The position numbers and the translations under genes are program-made. This document shows, piece by piece, positions 41,870-50,951 of a stretch of 64,000 bases of DNA. The DNA lies in NCBI GenBank assembly GCA_934525595.1, contig CAKSZJ010000002.1, forward strand, positions 124,001 through 188,000. The letters are read 5' to 3'. Below the pieces are notes generated by a model. It had not been told where the DNA came from. It saw nothing but the letters and a program-made list of their open reading frames with translations, and did no database searches. The stretch is from an uncultured Chiayiivirga sp. (GTDB taxonomy: Bacteria; Pseudomonadota; Gammaproteobacteria; Xanthomonadales; Xanthomonadaceae). Within the stretch, counting starts at the first letter, position 1. The number at the start of each line of letters is the position of its first letter.

Positions 41870-44245
41870 TCAGGGCGGCGGCGGCACGCAGGTGGCACCG
41901 AGGTTGGCAACGATGATGTTCAGGTCAAGCTCGTCGGTCTTGCCGTCGTGGTTGAAGTCGTACCAGGTCGACTGGCCCGCACCGTTGAGCTGGTTCAGTC
42001 CGTTCAGCTCGATCCAGTTGAGCAGGTCGGCGTTGTCCACCCTGAAATCGCGGTTGCCATCGCCGGGGCACTGGATGGCGTCGTAGCTGTAGTTGTAGGC
42101 GGCCACCGCATCACGCCGGTCCAGTTCGGCGGAGAGCACGCCATAGGCCGTCTGCGCCTCGGGGCTGAGGGCGGATACGTCCAGCGGGGGCTCGCCGATG
42201 GCAAGCTCGGTCCCCTCCTTGTCGAGCACTGGATCGGGCAGGGCCAGCATGTCGATCCGGTAGAGCTCGTCGACATTCGTATTGACGCCGGTGTAGGTGG
42301 AGTTGACGGGATTGGCAAGGTCCAGGGTATAGGTTTTGCGGTTCTGGCGGACCAGTTTGTAGGTGCCGTCGCTGGCCGCCTTGGACGCATCGGGCAGCAC
42401 CCGGGTGACGTCCGCCGGATCCAGCGCACGGCGATAGGACATGACCTGGCCGCAGTGGTCGAATCCGGCGGCAGGTACGCCGCTGAACACGGACCCCGCG
42501 CCATACCAGACCCCGCCCTGATCGTCGCACAGGGCCTTGTTCGGGAAGATCACGAAGCAGGTGTCGGCAGCCTCCACCACACAGGGCTGGGCCACGACGC
42601 CGGCGGCCGGGTTGGGGAAGTTGGCACCCATCTCGGTGAAGTTGATCGTGCGCAATGCGCCCTGGCCGGGATCGGTCAGGTAGGCCAGCATCGGCTGGGC
42701 GTCCAGCGGGCGGTCCGGGGAAACGTGCGCGCCGATGTCCGCACCGACGATGTCCGCGAACAGGCGGTAGAGGTCGGGCGAACTGACCTGGTGGGTTACG
42801 TCGCGGCCCGGGGAGACGACCATCGGGCCGGCCACCAGCAGCGGCACGCCGACGCCGGTCTGGTAGGGGGAAGCCTTGGCGCGCGCCGGATCGAAACGCC
42901 CGGGCGAGGTGAACTTCACGCTGTTGACGTAGGTGCCGTTGTCGCCCATGACCACCAGCAGGGTATTGGTACTGGCCGGGTCGTAGTGCAGCGTGCCATC
43001 CGGGTTCCATGTGGCGAGCCCGATTTCCACCAGCAGGCGGCCAATCTCCCGGTCCATCGCTTCGACCATCAGGTTGGTGATCAGGCGATCATCGATCATG
43101 CCGATGATCTGCCCGGGCGCGCCTTCCACGTCCGAGGCCGGCGAACAGACCAGGTTGTCGTTGCGCCCTGGCGTATCGGCCGCAATCAGCGCCAGCGGGG
43201 GCACCTGCAGCGGTGTGTGGATGGCCGAATACCCCAGCGACATCATCCAGGGCCGGTTCGCGGGCTGCGCGTTCGCCCAGGCGATGGCGCGGTCGGTTTC
43301 CAGGGTGCTGCGGTAACCGCGCGCCGAGGCATCGGTCGACAGCACCTCGCCGCTGTTGCCCTGGGCATCGCTCCAGACGAACTTGCCGGTGTAGTAGCCG
43401 TTCTGTTCGGTGAAGTCGATATGCGCCGGCGCGGCCGCCTGGCAGGTCTGGTTGGGGTCGAAGATGCCGCCGCGATCCAGGCAGGCGCGGCCCGGCGTGC
43501 GCAGGCCGGCGGCATCATTGCGCACGATCTGTTCGCAGCTGTTGCCCACGAAATAGCAGGCCCCCGTGTCGGCACCGTGGGTCGCGTCCATGGTGGTGTT
43601 GGGCACGAAGCCGCAGAGGAAAGGTCCACCGTTCGGGTCGTCGCCGAAGGTCCCGAGGCCGGCGCGGGTGTCGATGGGATAGGGCGCGCCGTCGAGATAA
43701 CCGTCGAAGTGGTCCCAACCCAGCTTCCACATGGTCTGCAGACCATAGGGCAGGTTTGCCGAAGTGCCGAGGTTGGTGCCGGTCAGGTGCATCTTGCCGA
43801 TCATGGCGTTGGTGTAGCCGGCGGTTTTCAGCAGCTTGGGCAGGGTCATCTCGTAGGGCGAGATTTCCGAGTTGGCCAGATCGGTCTGCACCACCGCGTT
43901 GAGGATATTGGTGCTGGAGGGATAGCGCCCGGTGAAGAAGGTCGCGCGCGTCGGGGTGCAGGTGGGCATGGCCCAGGCATTGCGGAACTTCAGACCGGCC
44001 TGTGCGATGGCTGCAAGGTTCGGCGTGCGCGGCGGCACCAGGCCGCCGTGGCCGTAGAAGTCGAGCTGGTCCAGGCCGAAATCGTCAATGACGATGAACA
44101 GGATGTTGGGCGGCCGGGCCGCGCCGGCATCCTCGAACCCGTCCGCGAAAACCCCCTCGCCGCCGCCCGCCCGTGCGAGCGTCGCCAGCAGAAAGATCGG
44201 CAGCAGCCCATGCCGCAATTTCGATGAGCGAGGCAGACGCTTCAT
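41870..44245 (-). CDS. Secreted sulfatase with dockerin-like C-terminus (first of pair)
   Basis: 791 residues, with signal sequence (about 8-26). After the signal comes GVFADGFED, as in the second sulfatase. NILFIVIDDFGLDQ carries the metal Asp pair and TCTPTRATFFTGR carries C96 in CTPTR (formylglycine site). MGDNGTYV is the downstream metal motif. The tail has DGNRDFRVDNADLLNW and DFNHDGKTDELDLNIIVANLG, two F-hand-type loops as in dockerin. The frame runs far upstream, but only the ATG at 44245 has a ribosome site (CGGGGAAA) and signal peptide. First gene of the sulfatase-sulfatase-FGE operon. Confidence 0.9.
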   Translation of the reverse strand: MKRLPRSSKLRHGLLPIFLLATLARAGGGEGVFADGFEDAGAARPPNILFIVIDDFGLDQLDFYGHGGLVPPRTPNLAAIAQAGLKFRNAWAMPTCTPTRATFFTGRYPSSTNILNAVVQTDLANSEISPYEMTLPKLLKTAGYTNAMIGKMHLTGTNLGTSANLPYGLQTMWKLGWDHFDGYLDGAPYPIDTRAGLGTFGDDPNGGPFLCGFVPNTTMDATHGADTGACYFVGNSCEQIVRNDAAGLRTPGRACLDRGGIFDPNQTCQAAAPAHIDFTEQNGYYTGKFVWSDAQGNSGEVLSTDASARGYRSTLETDRAIAWANAQPANRPWMMSLGYSAIHTPLQVPPLALIAADTPGRNDNLVCSPASDVEGAPGQIIGMIDDRLITNLMVEAMDREIGRLLVEIGLATWNPDGTLHYDPASTNTLLVVMGDNGTYVNSVKFTSPGRFDPARAKASPYQTGVGVPLLVAGPMVVSPGRDVTHQVSSPDLYRLFADIVGADIGAHVSPDRPLDAQPMLAYLTDPGQGALRTINFTEMGANFPNPAAGVVAQPCVVEAADTCFVIFPNKALCDDQGGVWYGAGSVFSGVPAAGFDHCGQVMSYRRALDPADVTRVLPDASKAASDGTYKLVRQNRKTYTLDLANPVNSTYTGVNTNVDELYRIDMLALPDPVLDKEGTELAIGEPPLDVSALSPEAQTAYGVLSAELDRRDAVAAYNYSYDAIQCPGDGNRDFRVDNADLLNWIELNGLNQLNGAGQSTWYDFNHDGKTDELDLNIIVANLGATCVPPPP

Positions 44246-44504
44246 GGTTTCCCCGGGAGACGTGGCGTGATGCAGCCCATGAAACCGCCGGCAGCCGAAG
44301 CGGACAACACCATGAACATGGCATGCGCCGCGTCTCGCATGGGCGCAATGATTGGCGCGCCAACCCCCCGCAAGCCACATGAATCCGCCCATCGGCCATC
44401 CCCTGCTTCGCCGACGCGGGGCAGCAGGCACCAGACCGCGCGGCTGCCGGCGAAGGCACCCGGGATCGACTTTACGGAGCCGTTGCGAGCACGATGTCGC
44501 CACC

Positions 44505-45161
44505 ATGGAAATGATCCGAATCCTGCTGGTCGAAGACGACGCCCCGACGCGCCAGCGCCTGCACGATGCGCTGGCGGCCGATCCCGGATTCGCGGTCGAG
44601 TCTGTCGGCAGCCTGGCTGCCGCGCGCGCCGCGATCAGCAGCACGCCGCCGCGGGTCCTGCTGACCGATCTGGAGCTGCCCGATGGCCACGGTGCCGATC
44701 TCACCGCCGAAGTCCACACCGCACATCCGGAGGTGGAAATCCTGGTGATCTCCGTCCTGTGCGACGAAGCCAGTGTGATCGCGGCAATCGCCGCCGGTGC
44801 CAGCGGCTACATCGTCAAGGATGCCCTGCCCGAAGACATCGGAAACACCGTGCGGCAGGTGCTCAACGGCCAGTCGCCACTGTCGGCAGGCATCGCGCGT
44901 TACCTGCTGCGCCGCCTGCGGTCGGCACCGCACACAGATCCGGAACACGCGGAAAATGCCGCGCTGATCCTGACCGGGCGCGAGACCGATATCCTGTGGG
45001 GCATCGCCAAGGGCATGAGCTACAACGAGATCGCCGACAGCCTGGGCATTTCGCGCAAGACCCTGCCCAATTACATCAAGAGCATCTATCGAAAGCTCGA
45101 GGTCAACAGCCGGGGCGAAGCGGTGTTCGAGGCGGTATCGCGCAAGCTCATCACGCTGTGA
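44505..45161 (+). CDS. NarL/LuxR-family response regulator
   Basis: 218 residues. Receiver domain with EDD (10-12), phospho-acceptor D55 in LLTDLELPDG and K near IVKDALPED. A C-terminal LuxR helix-turn-helix (about 150-210: LTGRETDILWGIAKGMSYNEIADSLGIS) follows, with KTLPNYIKSIYRKL in place of the usual KTV-x-x-H. The start at 44505 has no strong ribosome site. Its stop overlaps the stop of the kinase on the other strand by 11 bp, an unusual tail-to-tail layout for a regulator and kinase pair. It faces away from the sulfatase operon, separated from it by 259 bp in which I see nothing certain. Confidence 0.88.
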   Translation: MEMIRILLVEDDAPTRQRLHDALAADPGFAVESVGSLAAARAAISSTPPRVLLTDLELPDGHGADLTAEVHTAHPEVEILVISVLCDEASVIAAIAAGASGYIVKDALPEDIGNTVRQVLNGQSPLSAGIARYLLRRLRSAPHTDPEHAENAALILTGRETDILWGIAKGMSYNEIADSLGISRKTLPNYIKSIYRKLEVNSRGEAVFEAVSRKLITL

Positions 45162-47046
45162 CGGCGGCATCATGCCCGCCGCCCAGGTGCTGCGGCAGGT
45201 CCACGATCACGCGCGTGCCCGAGGCATCGCTTTCCACGCTGAGTTCGGCGCCCAGCGCGCGTGCGCGGCGCTGCATATTGGCCATGCCGTAATGCCCGCG
45301 CTTTGCTTGCGCGCCGCCCTTGCCATGATCGCGCACGATCAGGCGCACGCCGTGGCCGGGCCGCGGCGGCGATTCGATCCGCACCACGTCCGAGCCGGAA
45401 TGCCGTGCGGCATTGTTCACCGCTTCCTGCAGCAGGCGGAACAGATCCAGCGTATGCGTGGGTGACAGCCCCGGCAGGTCGGGCAGGTCGTGCACCTTCC
45501 AGTCCAGACGCAGCCCGGAACGGCGCAGCTGCGGTTCGATCCGGTCGCGGAAGGCGACCAGCATCATGCCCAGGTCGTCGCCGAAATCCTCCATCGAATC
45601 CACCACCAGACGCAGGTCGGTCAGCGCGCTGTGGCTGGCGCGCGCCACTTCCTCGGCCACCGGGCCGCTGGCGCGTTCGCTCAGCGACACGATGGATACC
45701 AGCTGCCCGGCGATGCCGTCGTGCAGATCGCCCATCAGCCGCATGCGTTCGGTGGCCAGCGTCTCGCGCTGCGCCTGCGCCTGCTCGCGCGCAAACGCCT
45801 GCTGCAGCTTCACCCGTGCGGCGGCCACATCGTGACGCAGGCGCGCGTTGAAGTCCTCCAGCAGAGACAGGCCCTCGGCGAAGCCGCGCAGCACGATCGC
45901 GCCCATCATGAAAGCGAGGATCGGGCCATTGAAGCGCGCCAGCAGCACGTACGCCCGGCCAACGCCGGTGCTCAGCACCAGATGGTCGCGCACAGCAAGC
46001 GCCAGCAGGACCACGACCGCTACCAGCAGGGTCAGCGCGGTGCGATCGCGTCCGCGCACGCCGGCCCGCCACAGTTGCCACAGCGCCAGCACCGCCAGGC
46101 CCAGCGCCAGCGGCATGAACAGCGCCAGCAGCAGGAACATCGACCAGGCCGCAGGCAGGACGTGGAAGCAGAGCATCATCAGCGCGCCAGGCACGAGGAA
46201 CCAGCGCGTGCGCACCGGCGGCGTGCGCCCGGTCAGCTGCCAGACGAAGGGCAGCAACAGGCAGACGGCAACGAAGCGCAGCGTGTTCAGCGGCATCAGA
46301 AGGAAGTCGCCGAAGGCGCTGGCGATCAGCGGTGCCAGTGAGGTCAGCGCAAAGCTCAGCGAGATCGTCGCGCACAGCAGGTAGAGCTGGTCCTGGCGAC
46401 GCGCGAGCCAGATCAGCAGCAGGATCGAACCGATCGCCAGCAGCGCCCCGTCGATCAGGCGCGACAGGCCAACGACCAGAAAATGCGCGGCTTCGTAGTC
46501 GTCGCGCAGCCGGTTCTCCGGGCCGAAGAACACCGGGCCGACCGCGCCCTGACCCAGTCGCCCGCTCAGCACCACGCTGATTTCGTTGAAACCAGGCTGC
46601 AGCAGGCGCTCGGGCACAGTGGCGATCTGCGGGGCGCCCTGGCCCTGGCGCAACGAGGTCTCGGCCAGGGTGCTGTCCGCCATCGGCACGCCGTTGAGCG
46701 CGACCTGGATGCGCCCGGTGAACTGCGGCACGTACAGCGCGAACGGCCCGTCCCCGGTCCGATCATGCTCGAACCTGATCCGATAGACGTGCTCGCACTC
46801 ATCCCGCGAGTGGCAGTTCCTGGGCAGCCGCATCGGCGCCGGCCCGAACCCCTCGCCGCCGTCGCCAACGGTGCGCCACGCGCTGTCGAAACGCTGTACC
46901 CCGACATCCTCGACGCGCGCACCGGTGTCCATCAGCGCGTTCAGCGCGAACAGCAGCAGCAGTGCCCCCAGCAGCAGCGCGCCCGAATACCTCCATGGCA
47001 TGGGATTGGGTGCCGGCGTGACCGCGTTCGTTGTCGGCTCCGACAC
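45151..47046 (-). CDS. HisKA_3-type sensor histidine kinase with multi-helix membrane sensor
   Basis: 631 residues. A transmembrane helix (about 20-40), an extracytoplasmic beta domain (about 45-185, VYRIRFEHDRTGDG), then seven or so membrane helices (about 190-395) resembling 7TMR-DISM sensors. A coiled linker leads to HisKA_3 with DLHDGIAGQL (His442) and an ATPase domain with EAVNNAARHS and VRDHGKGG. These kinases usually pair with NarL-type regulators, and one lies tail to tail with an 11-bp overlap. The GTG start at 47046 follows AGGAGAG; the longer frame lacks support. Ligand unknown. Confidence 0.88.
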   Translation of the reverse strand: MSEPTTNAVTPAPNPMPWRYSGALLLGALLLLFALNALMDTGARVEDVGVQRFDSAWRTVGDGGEGFGPAPMRLPRNCHSRDECEHVYRIRFEHDRTGDGPFALYVPQFTGRIQVALNGVPMADSTLAETSLRQGQGAPQIATVPERLLQPGFNEISVVLSGRLGQGAVGPVFFGPENRLRDDYEAAHFLVVGLSRLIDGALLAIGSILLLIWLARRQDQLYLLCATISLSFALTSLAPLIASAFGDFLLMPLNTLRFVAVCLLLPFVWQLTGRTPPVRTRWFLVPGALMMLCFHVLPAAWSMFLLLALFMPLALGLAVLALWQLWRAGVRGRDRTALTLLVAVVVLLALAVRDHLVLSTGVGRAYVLLARFNGPILAFMMGAIVLRGFAEGLSLLEDFNARLRHDVAAARVKLQQAFAREQAQAQRETLATERMRLMGDLHDGIAGQLVSIVSLSERASGPVAEEVARASHSALTDLRLVVDSMEDFGDDLGMMLVAFRDRIEPQLRRSGLRLDWKVHDLPDLPGLSPTHTLDLFRLLQEAVNNAARHSGSDVVRIESPPRPGHGVRLIVRDHGKGGAQAKRGHYGMANMQRRARALGAELSVESDASGTRVIVDLPQHLGGGHDAAVTA

Positions 47047-47389
47047 GCGCTCTCCTGTTCCAGTCAGGGGCGGTCGATGATCGTTGTGACAGCACGTTCC
47101 CGCAAGCCATGCGCCGCCGCTTTGCCGCTGCTCGCGGCAACGGCGTGCCACAGATGCCGGCTGGTTCACACTTTCACCCATCGCTTCCGCTGCGCACAGG
47201 CGTTCGCCGCTGCAGGCCGCCATGTGAGGCGAAAGCTTGATGCACGGCAAAAACGCGGTGCGCGGCAGCCCGCGCGTAATGCGCAATCACCCGAAGCATC
47301 GACGCAGCATCCATGCGGCGCTGCGGCTTGGGCTTTGCCGCCACTTTGGGCACACTGCCGCGCTTTCCCCTGTTTCCAGGCCCTCACGC
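47047..47389. other. Divergent intergenic region
   Basis: 343 bp between the minus-strand kinase and the plus-strand peptide transporter. It must hold both promoters. No recognisable -35/-10 pair, RNA gene or convincing small frame is seen. Confidence 0.4.
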
Positions 47390-48955
47390 ATGAGTTCAAC
47401 CGCAGCCGCGCCGCGCGCCCGCTTCCCTCGCCAGATCCCCTACATCATCGGCAACGAGGGCTGCGAGCGCTTCAGCTTCTACGGGATGCGCAACATCCTG
47501 GTGCAGTTCCTGATCACATCCACCCTGCTGCAGCACATCCTCAGCGACGGGGAACGCGCGCTGGCGGCGAAGGATCTGATGCACAGCTTCATGATCGGGG
47601 TGTACTTCTTCCCGCTGCTGGGCGGCTGGCTGGCCGATCGCTTCTTCGGCAAGTACAACACCATCCTGTGGTTCTCGCTCATCTACTGTGCCGGGCACGC
47701 CTGTCTGGCGCTGTTCGAGGACAGCCGCACCGGCTTCTTCACCGGATTGGGGCTGATCGCGCTGGGCGCGGGCGGCATCAAGCCGCTGGTGGCCTCCTTC
47801 GTGGGCGACCAGTTCGACCAGTCGAACAAGCACCTGGCCAAGATCGTGTTCGACGGCTTCTACTGGATCATCAACTTCGGCTCGCTGTTCGCCTCCCTGT
47901 CGATGCCGCTGTTCCTCAAGCACTTCGGCCCGGCGGTGGCCTTCGGCATTCCGGGCGCGCTGATGTTCATCGCCACTCTCGTGTTCTGGCTGGGCCGCAG
48001 GCACTACGTGATGGTGCCGCCGGTGGGCAACTCCGATCCGCATTCCTTCGCCAAGGTGGTGCGCACCGCCCTTTTGGCGCGCGACGGCCGGGGCACGCTG
48101 GGGCTGGGCTACTGGATCGCGGTGGCGGGCGTGCTGCTGGCGGCGGCGTCGTTCGCGCTGATGCCCACGCTCGGCTTCGTGATCTGCGCCTGCCTGGCGC
48201 TGGTGGCGATCCTGGGCGGCGTGGGCGGCGGCGCCTGGCTGCAGCTCGACCGCGCCCGCGGCGTCCATCCCGATGCCGCCGTGGACGGGGTGCGCAGCGT
48301 GCTCAAGGTGCTGGTGATCTTCGCCCTCACCACGCCGTTCTTCTCGCTGTTCGACCAGAAGGCGTCCACCTGGGTGATCCAGGGCGAGGCGATGACCAAG
48401 CCGGGCTGGTTCGTCTCCTCGCAGATGCAGGCGCTCAATCCGGCGCTGGTGATGATCCTGATCCCGTTCAACAACCTCGTGCTCTATCCGATGCTGCGCA
48501 AATTGGGCTGGGAACCGACCGCGCTGCGCCGGATGACGGCAGGCATCGCCTTCAGCGGCCTGGCGTGGATCGTGGTCGGCGGCATCCAGGTGATGATGGA
48601 CGAGGGCAACGCGATGAGCATCGTCTGGCAGGTGCTGCCCTACGCGCTCCTCACCTTCGGCGAGGTGCTGGTCTCGGCCACCGGGCTGGAGTTCGCCTAC
48701 AGCCAGGCACCGCAGGCGATGAAGGGCGTGGTGATGAGCTTCTGGAACCTCACCACCACCATCGGCAACCTGTGGGTGCTGCTGTCCAACGCGGCGGTGC
48801 GCAACGACGCCGTCACCGGCCAGATCGCCCGAACCGGATTGAGCGATACCGCGTTCCTCATGTTCTTCTTCGCCGCCTTCGCGCTGGTCGCGGCGCTGGT
48901 CTTCGGGCTGGTGGCGCGCAGATACCGCGAGGTGGACAACTACCGGGCCGCGTAG
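47390..48955 (+). CDS. POT/PTR-family proton-dependent peptide transporter
   Basis: 521 residues with 12 to 14 membrane helices. The POT signatures are present: IGNEGCERFSFYGMRNIL (helix 1 with E-x-x-E-R-F type charges), LGWLADRFFG-type (LLGGWLADRFFGKY), LGAGGIKP and VGDQFDQSNK. The family imports di- and tripeptides with protons. The start at 47390 fits the family N-terminus; the longer frame from 47237 does not. A secreted M1 aminopeptidase and a secreted isoaspartyl peptidase elsewhere in the window could supply small peptides, an inference only. Confidence 0.92.
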   Translation: MSSTAAAPRARFPRQIPYIIGNEGCERFSFYGMRNILVQFLITSTLLQHILSDGERALAAKDLMHSFMIGVYFFPLLGGWLADRFFGKYNTILWFSLIYCAGHACLALFEDSRTGFFTGLGLIALGAGGIKPLVASFVGDQFDQSNKHLAKIVFDGFYWIINFGSLFASLSMPLFLKHFGPAVAFGIPGALMFIATLVFWLGRRHYVMVPPVGNSDPHSFAKVVRTALLARDGRGTLGLGYWIAVAGVLLAAASFALMPTLGFVICACLALVAILGGVGGGAWLQLDRARGVHPDAAVDGVRSVLKVLVIFALTTPFFSLFDQKASTWVIQGEAMTKPGWFVSSQMQALNPALVMILIPFNNLVLYPMLRKLGWEPTALRRMTAGIAFSGLAWIVVGGIQVMMDEGNAMSIVWQVLPYALLTFGEVLVSATGLEFAYSQAPQAMKGVVMSFWNLTTTIGNLWVLLSNAAVRNDAVTGQIARTGLSDTAFLMFFFAAFALVAALVFGLVARRYREVDNYRAA

Positions 48956-48959
48956 CGGG

Positions 48960-49865
48960 TCAGCGCGCCAGCCCTTCCAGCAGCGGCAGGATGACGGCCT
49001 CGCTGCCGTCTTCCGCGCGCCACAGCTGCGGCGGCACGTCCCGCGGACCCACGGCGAGCGCTTCGACGCGCTCGCCCCAGCGGGCCACGCTCACCCGCTG
49101 GGCGATCGAACCGTCTGCGGCGGCAAGACGCGCGCCCGGCACGGCCCCGGCCTCCAGCCGAAAACGCAGCGGCCCGCGCTTGGCCTGACCGAGGAAGTGG
49201 GTACGCGCAACGATTTCCTGGCCCGGATAGCAGCCCTTCTTCACGCTGAAGGCGCCCAGGCGCTCCAACCCCAGCATGTGCGGAGTGAAGGCATCGACGC
49301 CGTCGTCATCCAGCCGCGGCAGGCCGTGGGCGAGATCGTCCATGCGCCAGCGCGCGATGGCGGCGGCATCGGCGCGAACGCCCGCATCCGCCTGCGCGCC
49401 AAGGCAGAGCACTCGCGGGCTGACGCCGCCCATGTCGAGTGCGACACGCGACCAGCCGCCTTGCGGGTCACGCACGAGATCGGCGATGTTGCCGCGGGCC
49501 TGCAGTCCCCGCTGCGCAGGCGACTCGAATCCGATCATCGCCTGCGCATCGGCCAACGCGCTGATCTCCAGCCTGCTGCGGAAGCGGAAACGCCGGAGCT
49601 GTTCCGCGAAGGATTCTGGAGCCAGATCGGGCAGCCACAGCAGCAGCGTCTGGGCGTCCAGCCTCAGCAGCGCGAACACCGCCTGCACCCGTCCCTTGGC
49701 AGACAGCCACAGGCTCCACTGCCACTGCCCATCCGCAAGCAGCGTGACGTCGTTGGCGAACTGCGCCTGCGCGAAGGCCAGCGCGTCGCGGCCGGAAAGC
49801 TGCAGCACGCCGCCACTGTCGAGCGCATGGAGCAGGTTCAGCGCAGGTTCCGGCTTGATCGTCAT
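48960..49865 (-). CDS. ygfZ: YgfZ-type folate-binding protein (Fe-S cluster repair)
   Basis: 301 residues. The signature K-G-C-Y-x-G-Q-E is in SVKKGCYPGQEIVART with the key C212. The fold resembles GcvT. YgfZ supports repair and assembly of Fe-S proteins such as MiaB and succinate dehydrogenase. The start at 49865 was chosen because the longer frame has no ribosome site. It is divergent from the sdh locus with only 43 bp between starts, so their promoters must overlap; its stop is four bases from the peptide transporter stop. Confidence 0.93.
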   Translation of the reverse strand: MTIKPEPALNLLHALDSGGVLQLSGRDALAFAQAQFANDVTLLADGQWQWSLWLSAKGRVQAVFALLRLDAQTLLLWLPDLAPESFAEQLRRFRFRSRLEISALADAQAMIGFESPAQRGLQARGNIADLVRDPQGGWSRVALDMGGVSPRVLCLGAQADAGVRADAAAIARWRMDDLAHGLPRLDDDGVDAFTPHMLGLERLGAFSVKKGCYPGQEIVARTHFLGQAKRGPLRFRLEAGAVPGARLAAADGSIAQRVSVARWGERVEALAVGPRDVPPQLWRAEDGSEAVILPLLEGLAR

Positions 49866-49908
49866 GGGGCGCGGTACTACTCTTTGTGCATTGCACGAAC
49901 GGTTCGCC

Positions 49909-50082
49909 ATGATAGGCCAAACCCCGCCAGCTCCCGAGCCAGCACCCGCCCCGAACGAGCGCACGACGCCGCAGACACCCGCACCGCAGGGCGTCGCGTC
50001 GGCCGAGGTCGGAGGCCGCGAGGGTCTCGACCCGACACGCTATGGCGACTGGGAAATGAACGGACGCTGCATCGATTTCTGA
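49909..50082 (+). CDS. SDHAF4/DUF1674-like succinate dehydrogenase assembly factor
   Basis: 57 residues. The N-terminal half is Pro/Ala-rich; the C-terminus GGREGLDPTRYGDWEMNGRCIDF is the DUF1674/SDHAF4 signature. In eukaryotes and alphaproteobacteria this protein binds the flavoprotein subunit SdhA after FAD is attached and guards it during assembly. It lies 71 bp before sdhC in the same direction, which supports the role. It is too short for most gene finders. Confidence 0.88.
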   Translation: MIGQTPPAPEPAPAPNERTTPQTPAPQGVASAEVGGREGLDPTRYGDWEMNGRCIDF

Positions 50083-50127
50083 CGCCGACGCCGCCCTTCC
50101 GGGGCGACGGTGGCGATTGGTTTTTTT
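50083..50127 (+). terminator. Hairpin with T7 run between the SDHAF4-like gene and sdhC
   Basis: An imperfect GC-rich stem (about 50083-50115) is followed five bases later by seven Ts at 50121-50127. It may partly end transcription before sdhC or act as a regulated attenuator. The stem has mismatches, so strength is uncertain. Confidence 0.4.
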
Positions 50128-50153
50128 CGTTTCCCGTCAACGAGAGCGTGTCC

Positions 50154-50555
50154 ATGTCGCAACGCGAACGCCCCTTGTCACCCTTCATGCTGGGGTCGCT
50201 GTACCGCTGGCAGATCACATCGGTGATGTCGTTACTGCACCGCGCCACCGGCGTCGCCCTGACGCTCGGCGCCTTCCTGCTGGCGGCCTGGCTGATCGCC
50301 GTGATGCGCGGGCCGGATGCCTACGAGGCCTTCACCGCCTGCGTCGGCTCGATCGGCGGACGCATCGTGCTGGCCGGCTTCGTCTTCGCGCTGGTCTACC
50401 ACTTCCTCAACGGCATCCGGCACCTGGTGTGGGATGCCGGCGTCGGCTTTTCCATCCCCGGCCTCTACAAGGGCGGCTACCTCGTGCTGGCGCTGACCGT
50501 GCTGTTCACCCTGCTCGCCTGGTACTTCGGCTTCACGGCGGGAGGTGCAGCATGA
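50154..50555 (+). CDS. sdhC: Succinate dehydrogenase cytochrome b556 subunit
   Basis: 133 residues, three membrane helices. RPLSPFMLGSLYRWQITSVMSLLHRATGVAL has the conserved SxxHRxTG motif, and the haem-ligand region is VYHFLNGIRHLVWD (His in YHxxNGxRHL). It anchors the complex and binds quinone and haem b. It overlaps sdhD by four bases (ATGA). Confidence 0.95.
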   Translation: MSQRERPLSPFMLGSLYRWQITSVMSLLHRATGVALTLGAFLLAAWLIAVMRGPDAYEAFTACVGSIGGRIVLAGFVFALVYHFLNGIRHLVWDAGVGFSIPGLYKGGYLVLALTVLFTLLAWYFGFTAGGAA

Positions 50556-50944
50556 TTTCCCGCGACCCGCTGCGCGATCCGCTGGCAAAAGCCCGCAACT
50601 GGGGTTCGGCCAAGAGCGGCGCCGAACACTTCATCTGGCAGCGCATCACCGCGGTGGCGCTGGCCCTGCTGACGCCCTGGATGGTGTGGCTGCTGATCAC
50701 CCTGATCCCGGCCGACTACGTCACCGTGCGCGCCACCCTGGCCAATCCGCTCAACGCGGTGCTGCTGATCTCCTTCATCGTCGCCCTGTTCTGGCACCTG
50801 CGCATGGGCCTTCAGGTGGTGATCGACGACTACGTCCGCTGCCACCACCTCAACGTGGCGGTGCAACTCCTGGTGCTGTTCGCCTGCTCGCTGGGCGCCC
50901 TGGCTTCCGTCGTGGCCCTCGGCCGCATCGTCTTTACCGCCTGA
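50552..50944 (+). CDS. sdhD: Succinate dehydrogenase membrane anchor subunit
   Basis: 130 residues with three helices. [19 protein letters not shown] is typical of SdhD, and [14 protein letters not shown] holds the likely haem or quinone-side His and Asp. It forms the second membrane anchor. It is seven bases before sdhA. Confidence 0.94.
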   Translation: MISRDPLRDPLAKARNWGSAKSGAEHFIWQRITAVALALLTPWMVWLLITLIPADYVTVRATLANPLNAVLLISFIVALFWHLRMGLQVVIDDYVRCHHLNVAVQLLVLFACSLGALASVVALGRIVFTA

Positions 50945-50951
50945 GTCCTCC

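Noticed and set aside
41699..44227. Plus-strand 842-codon open frame
   Set aside because: Antisense to the first sulfatase; no domains.
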